This document shows, in pieces, positions 26,624-36,400 of a stretch of 64,000 nt of DNA. Source of the DNA: Chloroflexota bacterium (GTDB taxonomy: Bacteria > Chloroflexota > Anaerolineae > Anaerolineales > Villigracilaceae); assembly GCA_021787595.1 (NCBI GenBank), contig JAJYLQ010000010.1, positions 1 through 64,000 of the forward strand, given 5' to 3'. Within the stretch, counting starts at the first letter, position 1. Each line of letters opens with the position of its first letter. The position numbers and the translations under genes are program-made. The notes below the pieces were generated by a model that was given only the letters and a program-made list of their open reading frames with translations, did not search any database and was not told the origin of the DNA.

Positions 26624-27202
26624 ATGAATGATATTGGTCCGCACAACTCCAATAATCCAAAACCATCAAACAATTCCTTTAACCCATTGTTTGATTTATT
26701 AATTGTCCTTGCAAAAGGTTTACGGAACCAAACTTTCATTTTTGTTTTGGCAATGGGGGCATTGATAATAACGGCTTTTCTGATTTCCCAGAAAATAGGA
26801 TCGTTTGTGCCTTTATATGTGATTGTTGGATCGCTGGTAGTTCTGACACTCATGGCTTTATGGGCAGAATCTATTTCGAACACGAAAACTCTACATATCC
26901 CCTTAAATGACAAGTCTAAAATATCGCGCAATAAGGGAGAAAAAATGGATCGTTCAACAAATATGGCAAAAGCGCCAATGTCTCAATTTGATAAACTACT
27001 CGGTTGCCTTAATAAATTAGCTGACACTGAGTTTCGGGAACTCATATATTCGCTATTGACTCCACAGGAGATTAATCATCTCCCTCGCCCTGTGGATATA
27101 ATCGACAGAGGTGCTTTTTTAGGGCAAATGAAGATGTATGATCGACTTGGCGATGTTGAAAATTTCCTGTATCAGAAATATCCGGATCGATGTGCAAAAT
27201 AA
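26624..27202 (+). CDS. two-helix membrane protein with C-terminal adaptor domain (EAD-like)
   Basis: 192 residues from the ATG at 26624, chosen for the GGGAGG 9 bp upstream; in-frame ATGs at 26576 and 26492 have weaker sites. Two membrane helices lie at about 38-56 and 62-81. The C-terminal domain (121-188) contains LLTPQEINHLPRPVDIIDRG and a closing FLYQKYPDR. The N-terminus of the next protein has the same domain. By analogy with effector-associated domains of STAND systems, it could recruit this membrane effector to the NTPase. A second good site (AAGGGAG) before Met108 (26945) could make the adaptor alone. Confidence 0.75.
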   Translation: MNDIGPHNSNNPKPSNNSFNPLFDLLIVLAKGLRNQTFIFVLAMGALIITAFLISQKIGSFVPLYVIVGSLVVLTLMALWAESISNTKTLHIPLNDKSKISRNKGEKMDRSTNMAKAPMSQFDKLLGCLNKLADTEFRELIYSLLTPQEINHLPRPVDIIDRGAFLGQMKMYDRLGDVENFLYQKYPDRCAK

Positions 27203-27213
27203 GGGGGCTTATA

Positions 27214-28896
27214 ATGACTACCTTCGATGAACTAAGTGAACTGCTTGAAAAACTACGATTAGTGTCAAATGAATTTATTGATATAGTACGAGGTTTTCTA
27301 ACGCAAGAAGAGATCAATAAACTTCCAAAGCCGCCGGATCAAATAGATCGAGGAGCCTTTGTTGAATATGTACAGCAAAAGGGAAAACTGGATGAATTAA
27401 AAGCCTATTTGCATGAAAAGTACTCAAACCGTATTGTTCAAGAAAAAAGAAAGAGGCGCATCCCATTCACTAATCGAAGGAATGAGATAGATGAAGTTAC
27501 GACTTTATCCTCCGATTCGTTGTTTAAATACTTTCTTATTCACGGACCCTCTGGCTATGGAAAAACAGAGTTGCTTTATGAGCTTGGCGACATATTCGAA
27601 CACAAAGGTTGGCATCATGCATATGCTGATGTGACCAAAGATACCAGTTTAGTAAATCTCGCTGAGGAGTTAGCTCACAACCTGAAGGTGGAACTTGAAT
27701 CCAATAGTGCCTTGAGTCCAGGGCTTCGCCTTAGCGGCTCTATTAGACTCCGTTATGGGGAGGAATGCAAAAAGTATAAAGGATTAGTTCTTCTGATTGA
27801 TTTTGACAAGGAGCCCCAGACTGAACTCCTGGGAAAAATTCTAGAGGAATTCCTGCCTGAAATCGAAAGCAATCTGCGAAAACATATATGTTTCAATAAT
27901 GGCCAAATGCATTTCAGAGTCGTGTTGGCCGGAAGATACTTAGCTGCTGCAAAAGAAGTAAAAAATACAAGCCTGCCTTTAAATATTCTGCCTTTGTCTC
28001 CGTTTACTTATCGTGTAATTAGAACAACTATAGATGAAGACTTGTCTGTCACAACACCTGAAGAAAAGCAAAAACTTTCAGCGCATATTGTTTTTCTCAC
28101 AGGGGGACATCCGGGATGCATAGCTGACATATATGAGCTTTTCAAAAGCCATCCTATACCTGTGGATGAATTTATGAGGTCGTATACATCCCAAATTCGA
28201 AATATGATTCAGAAGAGCACCGAATCTGTTCGAGAAGGATTACCTGAGGGTTTTGAGAATTTTTCTTCGGCATTTGATGCACTTATGGTTTTCAGGCAAG
28301 CAAACTATTTTGTCCTTGATTCTTTAAGGACAAAATATAAGTTAGATATCTTCCGCGACACTTTTGATTTTGAAGATAAATTAACCGAAGGATACTTTTT
28401 TGCTAGGAATCAATATATTTTACAGGACGATATTGTAAGACGTTTAATAACAACATATTTACGCGTTTATCACCCCGACAATTTTGCTAATTACTGCAAA
28501 CAGGCAATGGAGATTTGTGAGGCATATTTGTTAACTCAGGATATACAATCTCCCCCGCAATGGGCTATAGAATATCTATTCCAATGGCTTCAAATACAAT
28601 CCATAAAACGAATCGATACAATCACTAGTAGAAATGAGATACGATCCGAGTTTTTCCATAATATCTTGCCTCGCGCAATGGAACTTTATCTAAAGCGACA
28701 TTCCAAATTAACTAAGGAAAAATGCCGTGAGGACAAACAAGCTATACTGAACGAATTAGGACAATTGCATCAATGGGAATTTGAGTTCGCTGTTAACTAC
28801 TATCTCCGAGTCGATTCATGCGATAATTCCCAGTATGAGAGCTTAATACAAAAAATAAAAGATTGGTTGGATAATAAGTTCAAGGAGATTGAATAA
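27214..28896 (+). CDS. STAND-type NTPase with N-terminal adaptor domain
   Basis: 560 residues from MTTFDEL, after AAGGGGG. Residues 1-73 are the adaptor domain (FLTQEEINKLPKPPDQIDRG, AYLHEKYSNR), homologous to the C-terminus of the preceding membrane protein. The NTPase shows Walker A GPSGYGKT (111-118) and Walker B LVLLIDFD, then a helical/winged region. No TPR repeats are evident. It lies 11 bp after the membrane gene and overlaps the next gene by 1 bp (TAATG). It probably acts as the switch that couples sensing to the membrane effector. The sensing ligand is unknown. Confidence 0.85.
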   Translation: MTTFDELSELLEKLRLVSNEFIDIVRGFLTQEEINKLPKPPDQIDRGAFVEYVQQKGKLDELKAYLHEKYSNRIVQEKRKRRIPFTNRRNEIDEVTTLSSDSLFKYFLIHGPSGYGKTELLYELGDIFEHKGWHHAYADVTKDTSLVNLAEELAHNLKVELESNSALSPGLRLSGSIRLRYGEECKKYKGLVLLIDFDKEPQTELLGKILEEFLPEIESNLRKHICFNNGQMHFRVVLAGRYLAAAKEVKNTSLPLNILPLSPFTYRVIRTTIDEDLSVTTPEEKQKLSAHIVFLTGGHPGCIADIYELFKSHPIPVDEFMRSYTSQIRNMIQKSTESVREGLPEGFENFSSAFDALMVFRQANYFVLDSLRTKYKLDIFRDTFDFEDKLTEGYFFARNQYILQDDIVRRLITTYLRVYHPDNFANYCKQAMEICEAYLLTQDIQSPPQWAIEYLFQWLQIQSIKRIDTITSRNEIRSEFFHNILPRAMELYLKRHSKLTKEKCREDKQAILNELGQLHQWEFEFAVNYYLRVDSCDNSQYESLIQKIKDWLDNKFKEIE

Positions 28897-31646
28897 TGAG
28901 CAGCCAACTACCATTCATTGGGCGTAAAAATGAATTAGAACTAATACAGAATAAACTCCAAAGCAAGGACAACAAAATAATCTATATCGTTGGCGAAGGA
29001 GGCGTTGGAAAAACGCGAATCTTACAAGAAATTAGCCAATGGGCAGGATCTCAGACCTCCTTTTTTGTTACGAAAATTTTGGATTTTGATGATCGTTCAA
29101 TCTCAATATTTGAAAATTTTATACTTAGCCTTGCGGAGGAACTTAAGCGAAGAGACTATAATGTTGATGAATATTCGAATGCACTCAGCGATTTGCGAAA
29201 GATGGAGAAAGCAAAAGTAAGTCTGGATGGCTTGACAGCTCAAAAAGAGCAGGCTTATCGAATCCTGGTAAATGTAATTAATCAAATCTCATCCACGAAT
29301 CGTATTGTTCTTATTCTTGATACAGTCGAAAAAGCTGATGTGCAAACATTTTGGTTATCTCTGATTGATTTCTTGTCAATGGTAAAAAATTTTACTTGCA
29401 TTCTTGCTGGAAAGAACCAAGAAACTTTTAATTTAAGGGAAATGCTGATTAATAAATTTAAAGGAGGTTTTGCTTATCTTGACTTGAAGCCATTGACGCC
29501 CGAAGACAGCGTTGCCTACCTCGAAAAAAAACAGGAAGCAGCACATACTAATATCGATGCTTCATTACTTCCAAAATTGATATATTTCACAGAAGGACGC
29601 CCTATACTGATCGACTTAGCCGTTGAATATGTAGCAAGAGGCATCTCAATAAACTGGCTTCTAAAAGAAGATCTGGAAAAGCTCAAGACTTTATCCGATA
29701 ATGAGCAATCGTCGTATCGTGAAGAATTTAAAAAGCAACTGGTTCAATATATTACAAAGATTCGCAAACCCATTCACAGATTAGTGTTGACCATGTCAAG
29801 GGTGTATCCCCTAAATACTAACATGATCGCTAATTTGCTGGATCTGCCGGAGTCGGATGCAAATGCATTATATGAAGAAGCAAAGTCTTACGTATTTGTC
29901 AAAGAATTTTCAGATTCAGATTCCATCACGCTTCACGATGAAATGCGTGATCTAATTAATAAATTTGTATGGCCAGGGTTAGACCCAGATAATATTCGTC
30001 GCAAACGTGATAGCCTTTTAGCAACCAAAATATACGAACAAACACATAGGCGTTTACACATGCAACTCGACAATAGAAACTATGTTGATTCTCTTAACGC
30101 CATTGAAGAAAAGGAGCTTGAAACAAGCCTTGAAGTAGTTGATGAGCAGTATTGTAAGCACCTAGTTTATTATGATTTTTATGAAAATTTTCTTAATTGG
30201 ATAGAGATAGTTAATGACTATCGGAAAGCGGGAAATTCGAGTTTTGCTAAAGGATTGGTCAACTTTGCACAAGATTTCTTATCAAGCATCAAGCCAGATC
30301 AGCAATTTGAATATTCCGTTTTAAATGCGCGTTTATTGAGTGATATTGGGGAAGTTCAAGATAGTGAAATATTGTTGCAAGATCTTTTAAAGAGATATGG
30401 GAATAAAGAAGCATATAAATCCGGAATTCTGAATGCAATGGGTGTGGTTGAAGAAAAACTTGGCAGGTTGCAGGAAGCATTGAATCATCAACTTGAATGT
30501 CTAGAAATTGTCAAGCGTTTGAATAATAAAGCGGTTGCACCAGTGTCTAACAGAGTAGGATATCTATATAGACTCATGGGCGATCTGCGCAGGGCTGAGG
30601 AGTATTATCATTCTGCCCTGAAAATAAATTCAAATTTCCCTGTTGCCGAAAGAGATCAGAGTCTAACAGCAAGTCTTTTCAACAATTTGGGGTATGTATG
30701 TGGCTTAGAGCGGAAATATGCACAGATGGACTTATATTGTGATCAGGCAGCAGAAATTTGGACTGATGAAGGGATGGAACAAGAAATTGGTAGAAGCGAA
30801 ATCACCAGGGCAATCTTCCATAGAGATCAGGGAAACTATCTTAGTTCATTGGAATTACTAAAGCAGGCAATTGCGAGGTATAAAGAACCGGACGATCATG
30901 AACAATTATGTAGAGCATATTTTCATCGTGGTTGGACACAATGGTATGTGGCTGAAAAAGTGAACGAGTTGGCATGGGATATAAGTTTAATCGAGTGGGA
31001 CGATGTAGCATTAAGTCTTGCTCTTGAATATTTCTTGAAAAGCTTGGAGCTCTCAAGAAAATATAGTTTAAAGTATGAAATGCCAGGAATTATGCATCAA
31101 ACTTCAAGTGTTTACTGGTATCTGGGTAGAACTCATAATGACAAATCGCTTCTGCAAAAGGCAAGGGGGTTGAATAAGGAGTCGTACGCGGCAAGTGTCC
31201 TAGTACACGATTATCGCTATGCAATTGACAGTCTGTTGGGTGATGCAGAGTGGGACTACGATATTGGCCTCTATAATAACATACCCAGTTATGACCAAAA
31301 ACTTCAATCTGAGTACGGGCAATTTCGAGATCAATACAAATTATATTTCGGAAGAATGTATCGTATTAAAGCTGATGTTGCCTTTCGTAAGCACGATTTG
31401 GAGACCGCATTCAATAATTATGCAATCGGACTTGGAATGATACAACATCACCATGGCTTTGGTCGTTATACTATTCAGCGAGAATTATTACGACTTTCAA
31501 GAAAGTTGAAACAATTAGATCCAAAGCAAACTAAGGAATGGTTAAATTATTTACGTGCCGAATGGTTGAAGCTTCGAGAAGAACAAGATGTTGATTTATT
31601 GTTGGGCTGGTGTGATCAATTAGAACTTCGAGGTTTAACGGAATAG
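28896..31646 (+). CDS. STAND NTPase with TPR-like C-terminus
   Basis: 916 residues. Walker A GEGGVGKT is at 33-40, Walker B VLILDTVEKAD near residue 140, and the GxP-type region near 230 (FTEGRPILIDLAVE) is typical of NB-ARC/STAND proteins. A winged-helix segment follows, then from about residue 440 helical pairs such as GVVEEKLGRLQEALNHQLEC and GDLRRAEEYYHSALKIN, which are TPR repeats suited for ligand sensing. It is third in the operon. Together with the preceding NTPase it makes a two-switch system, which is unusual. Confidence 0.88.
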   Translation: MSSQLPFIGRKNELELIQNKLQSKDNKIIYIVGEGGVGKTRILQEISQWAGSQTSFFVTKILDFDDRSISIFENFILSLAEELKRRDYNVDEYSNALSDLRKMEKAKVSLDGLTAQKEQAYRILVNVINQISSTNRIVLILDTVEKADVQTFWLSLIDFLSMVKNFTCILAGKNQETFNLREMLINKFKGGFAYLDLKPLTPEDSVAYLEKKQEAAHTNIDASLLPKLIYFTEGRPILIDLAVEYVARGISINWLLKEDLEKLKTLSDNEQSSYREEFKKQLVQYITKIRKPIHRLVLTMSRVYPLNTNMIANLLDLPESDANALYEEAKSYVFVKEFSDSDSITLHDEMRDLINKFVWPGLDPDNIRRKRDSLLATKIYEQTHRRLHMQLDNRNYVDSLNAIEEKELETSLEVVDEQYCKHLVYYDFYENFLNWIEIVNDYRKAGNSSFAKGLVNFAQDFLSSIKPDQQFEYSVLNARLLSDIGEVQDSEILLQDLLKRYGNKEAYKSGILNAMGVVEEKLGRLQEALNHQLECLEIVKRLNNKAVAPVSNRVGYLYRLMGDLRRAEEYYHSALKINSNFPVAERDQSLTASLFNNLGYVCGLERKYAQMDLYCDQAAEIWTDEGMEQEIGRSEITRAIFHRDQGNYLSSLELLKQAIARYKEPDDHEQLCRAYFHRGWTQWYVAEKVNELAWDISLIEWDDVALSLALEYFLKSLELSRKYSLKYEMPGIMHQTSSVYWYLGRTHNDKSLLQKARGLNKESYAASVLVHDYRYAIDSLLGDAEWDYDIGLYNNIPSYDQKLQSEYGQFRDQYKLYFGRMYRIKADVAFRKHDLETAFNNYAIGLGMIQHHHGFGRYTIQRELLRLSRKLKQLDPKQTKEWLNYLRAEWLKLREEQDVDLLLGWCDQLELRGLTE

Positions 31647-31656
31647 GTAATGAGAT

Positions 31657-33153
31657 ATGTCAACAAAAAAATATGAGGTCTTGATTCCTGCTAAAACAGA
31701 CCAGACTGGCGGTAGTGATTGCGATTGCTCAGGTGGTGATTGCGCATGCAGTGTTTCTCCTCTTGCATATACTGAATCACTCACAATGAAACAGTTAGCA
31801 AGTCAAGATTTGAATAAATTTAAGATTCCCCCATTGTCACAATTTGCCATCATAAAGGATGGGCATAGAATTTTTTATGGTCCTTTTCATCAAGTTGTAG
31901 TTCTTAATAAAGCAGGACAAGACTTGCTAAGCACTTTCAATAATTCTGAAAAGTGCGAATATAATTTAGATGATCTAGAATTGTGGGAGACCATTACAAA
32001 ATTTCTTGATCATGGACTTATAAGGGATACAAATACCACGTTGTCATCAGTCCGAGCAGAATATCAGACCCTTAATGCCTGGCTCCATCTAACCGATCGC
32101 TGTAATCTTCGTTGTTCCTACTGCTACCTTCCTCATGTTCGCGAAGACATGTCGCTGGAAACGGGCTATGCCACAATTGATGCAACCTTCCGCTCAGCAC
32201 TTGCCAATGGATTTAAGCAGGTAAAGTTGAAATATGCTGGTGGCGAACCATTGTTACGTTTCCCATTGATTATTGAGTTACATAATTATGCTCAATCCCT
32301 AGCCGAAAAGAATGTTCTTGGTTTGGAAGGTGTTGTCTTGAGCAATGGCACATTGCTTGCTCCCGATATGATTGAGACATTGAAATCGCTTGACCTGCGG
32401 TTGATGATTTCATTAGATGGCATGGGAAAATATCATGATTCTCATCGTCCCTATGCGGGTGGCCGCGGCTCATTTGCCGATGTTGCTGAAGCAGTTGACC
32501 TTGCGCTTGCGAACGGGCTAGTGCCAAATATCTCTCTGACAGTCAGCAGCCGCACAGCGGAAGGTTTGCCTGAAGTTATGGCATGGATATTGGAACGCGA
32601 TTTGCCTTTTAGTCTTAATTTCTATCGTGAAAATGAACTATCAGCCTCTCATGAAGATATGCGATTAGACGAGGAAAAAATTATCAATGGTATGTTGGCA
32701 GCTTTCAAAGTAATTGAGCATAATTTACCTCGCCGTTCATTACTTGGCGGGATTATTGACCGTGCTAATTTGTCTGCTTCACATGCTCACACTTGCGGCG
32801 TGGGACAAAATTACTTGGTGTTTGATCAAAACGGACAAATAGCGAAATGCCAGATGCACATTCGCAAGCCGATTACAGATGTATATGTAGCTGATCCGCT
32901 GGCTGTTATCCGTGCCGATCAAATTGGAATCCAAAATCTTTCGGTTGAAGAAAAAGAAGGCTGCAAGACTTGCGAATGGAAATATTGGTGCACAGGCGGA
33001 TGTCCACTTGAAACATACCGAGCCACTGGACGCTATGATGTGAAATCGCCGAATTGCAATATTTATAAAGCGCTTTATCCTAAGGCGGTTCGCCTCGAAG
33101 GTCTGCGCCTTTTGAAATATCAGGATGATCCCGAAGTCGTAGTAAAGTTATAG
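31657..33153 (+). CDS. radical SAM / SPASM peptide-modifying enzyme
   Basis: 498 residues. A Cys-rich N-terminal stretch (CDCSGGDCACS, residues 22-32) and a PqqD/RRE-like winged region (about 60-125) precede the radical SAM domain with CNLRCSYC (Cys149, 153, 156). The C-terminal SPASM region has CKTCEWKYWCTGGC and a late Cys in SPNCNIY for extra Fe-S clusters. Such enzymes modify peptides. No separate precursor peptide is visible; the Cys-rich head or a partner protein may be the substrate. It lies 10 bp after the second NTPase gene and ends the operon. Confidence 0.9.
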   Translation: MSTKKYEVLIPAKTDQTGGSDCDCSGGDCACSVSPLAYTESLTMKQLASQDLNKFKIPPLSQFAIIKDGHRIFYGPFHQVVVLNKAGQDLLSTFNNSEKCEYNLDDLELWETITKFLDHGLIRDTNTTLSSVRAEYQTLNAWLHLTDRCNLRCSYCYLPHVREDMSLETGYATIDATFRSALANGFKQVKLKYAGGEPLLRFPLIIELHNYAQSLAEKNVLGLEGVVLSNGTLLAPDMIETLKSLDLRLMISLDGMGKYHDSHRPYAGGRGSFADVAEAVDLALANGLVPNISLTVSSRTAEGLPEVMAWILERDLPFSLNFYRENELSASHEDMRLDEEKIINGMLAAFKVIEHNLPRRSLLGGIIDRANLSASHAHTCGVGQNYLVFDQNGQIAKCQMHIRKPITDVYVADPLAVIRADQIGIQNLSVEEKEGCKTCEWKYWCTGGCPLETYRATGRYDVKSPNCNIYKALYPKAVRLEGLRLLKYQDDPEVVVKL

Positions 33154-33170
33154 CTGAATAACCTAAAAGC

Positions 33171-33205
33171 AAAAAGGCGACTCTGATTGGGTCGCCCTTT
33201 TACTT
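33171..33205 (+). terminator. rho-independent terminator of the STAND/radical SAM operon
   Basis: AAAAAGGCGAC and GTCGCCCTTTTAC form a stem with a one-base bulge and a T-rich end, 17 bp after the radical SAM stop. Confidence 0.85.
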
Positions 33206-33403
33206 TTGATCAACCTAAAGCTACACAGATGCAAATTATACAGCCGAGAGCAGCGTTTTCTCTGAGTAAAAATCTGACCGATTCGTCGGTTTCAGGATAT
33301 ATATCCAACATCCAAAAAGACCCGATTCAATTATCTTATGTAAACATGTTTCCATATTTCAGATAGTTTGAATGAGAGGCAAGAAATGGTAAACATCTCA
33401 TCA

Positions 33404-36400
33404 TCATTCGATTGGATTCGATATTGGAGGGGGGCTGGAAAGAAGCTCACCGTTACCTATAACAAAATCGCGTAGTATCAGTCGGGGCTTGCCTACGACA
33501 GCGATCAGTCGCTCAAGCAAGTCGGGTCGAATCATTATGCCAGACCCGCATATGCGAGGCCATGCGAGATGATACTCACTCGTATCGTACTCTGCTCGCC
33601 AAATTGCTAGTGCAAGACCGATGCCATCTTTATCTTCATAGTTGCAAGTCACACCAGGATGTAGATTCAGCACGGCAATAATGGATGCCGTGGGAACGAG
33701 AAGTGAGTCTGGTGCACCAAGCCCTTGACGACCATCGCCAATCATACTGAGTTCATTATCCATCCCGATGATAGGTTGGCTCGAATCGAATTTTGGGGAT
33801 CCAAAATCAGTGTTGACCTCAGTTCTCCACATGCGCAAATCGCCAGTAGTGATTGGTGGTAGCAACAAGGCTTGGCGATCATTCACATCTCTGACCTCAA
33901 GAACGCAGAAGCGCTTCGACACAAGACTTGGCTTATTGTGCTGGCCTGAAAGTTTTAAAGAGCGTTGCTCCATGGTGGCTATCCAGTACCAACCTCTGAA
34001 GTTTTCATGTTCCACAGCTGGCAGGAAGCTGGAGGGCTTCATCGTGATGGTTGCGAAGAAAATGCCATTCTCCTCGGTCGCTTCCTCAATATAAGCGGCC
34101 GAACCACCAGCTGCACGCTCGCGTATCTGATCCCACAATGCATGACCTTTGCTGGGCGGTGGGTGAAGGGATGGGCGCGGTTGTCGGCAGGCCTCTATGG
34201 TCAGTGGGATAATGGGGTCATCAAGAAGTGTTGAAGCTAACTCATCCTCCCACCTGATGGGGTTTGAAACTGGATTTCCAGCAATGAGGCGTGCCGTGCG
34301 ACCGCCCGTCGCGACTGATTGAAGTGTTTCCTCAATAACCTGCTCGGGAGCGAGAAACGCGTCGGGCCAGCGTTCCCGACGAACACCAGCCAACGAGTCC
34401 AGTTGCGACTTGAGCCGCTTCTTGAATGCCTCCTCATTAAGTGACATTTCTAGCCGCGCGCGCACGGCTCTCCGCAGTCGAGGCAAAAGTTGCTCACCTC
34501 GTTGAAGTCTCCTACCAGCAACGGACTCTAGAAGTCCATCGAGACCGGCTGGGCCGGCTAGATGTAGATCGTTATTGTTTTCCGGAGTCCAGAGAAGGTT
34601 TCCACTTTCATTGAGCAATGCATAGTCGGCTGGCGCTGGTGGCGCAAGCGGTAATTGTTCTCCAGTAATCAATCGGCGGGCAAGAGCCCGAACCGTGACG
34701 AGGTTACGGGATGCCAGATCATGAAAGATGTGTTGACATGATTTTATGATTGGTACACATCTCTCGTCGCAAGATTCGATTAATCGAAGGAGCCAGGTAA
34801 GTGTTGCTGGATCGGAGATTGTGCCAAGCGCTATCTCAAATGCGGACGCCGCGATCGCAGCCCGCTCTTCGATGAGGAGTCCTGCTGCAAGGAACGCGCG
34901 TCGCTTCTTTTCTCGACTTGGATGAGCAAGACCAGCAAGTGTGGCAAGTGCCAACGCACTGTCGATGTTGCCGGGTGCGGCTTCTCCGTTATCGGGGTTT
35001 GGAGGAATATATGGATGATCGGGTTCCTCAGATGGACTAACCTGAGGTGATCGTGCATTAATGACAGCGAAAGCTTCTTCCCATTCCGCAAATGCTATTT
35101 CGATTGAAGATTGCCCTGCGCACTTCAATGCTCCGACCGAGAAGGCATAAATCAATGCTTGAGAAATGCCATATGTTCCGTAGTGAGATGTAGCAACTGC
35201 CCGCTGAACCTCCATAGCAACAATGGCTAACGGGATTTTAGGATCAAGTGCTGTCGCGTGTTGGAGGGCACCAATCTCAGTCTCCCCACCGAATGTTAAC
35301 CAACCGCCGTGACCACGCGCATAAGTCCACGTTAGAGTGTAGGCGGCCACAGCAGCGCGAACTTGACCTTGCCGCTCAAGACCTTCAGCAATAAGATGTA
35401 CAATTTTTAGTTGATCCTCTAGTCGTAATCCACTAGCGAGCGATGTCAGTGCCGCTTCTAATTCATTATACCGACCAGCTTCAGCCAACTCGATCAGTCG
35501 GTAACCGATCACATTCGCAAATCGTTCGACTGCCCACTCCGGAGACTGAGCACCATATGGTCGAGAACACCATAATCGAATCGCACTAATGAGGCCCGGC
35601 AATCCTGGCGGGAATGCCGGAAAGACGCGGATTTCTTCATCCACAATTGAAGACTTCGATCTCGATGGAGACATGATTGATCGAGAAGACTCGGAAACCG
35701 AACTCTTGTCACCGATCGTTGCAATGGATGGCAGATTCATGGACTCCGTAATGCTGTTTATTTTTGCTACAATCTCGTTATCTTCAATGACCAATTCGTC
35801 ACTGTTCGAATATTCGTATGATACAGGCCGTTCGTCCGCCCGTGTGATCAACCATGTCATGAGTCGTCTAACATTTGGATTATCATGATTCGAATACTCC
35901 GCAAAACGCTCGAAATGCTTGATATCATCTACATGAAGTGATATATCGAGTGTCAGACGAAGTGCTCCGGAGAGGATGGGGTCTGCGCGGTCGAACCATT
36001 CATGCCATACATCTTCCAATGCGCCATTCAGAAGCCAGTTCGGATTGTTGCATTCAGTCAGCAACTGAGGCACAGCGAGGCGCACAGCGGCGACAGGATC
36101 TGCCTTGGCCAGCAGCTCCCACCAACGACTCCATGTATGCCTAGTTTCTTTTTGATCGGTATGCATGGGGACGCGCTCGCAAAGACCTTGCACAGATGCA
36201 ACACATGCTCTTCCACGAGAAGGATTAGTCTCGATGAGTACGGGGAGAGGATCGAGCAACTCATAAATCGTTATATCCTTGTGCCATCCATACGCCGTCA
36301 AGAATGTGCATGCTTCTTTCCAAAGACTTTGCGCCCGTTCTCGATTTTCAGCAGCAAGCGCAAGTCGAGCTGCATAGAGTCGGTATTCGGCAAGATCAGT

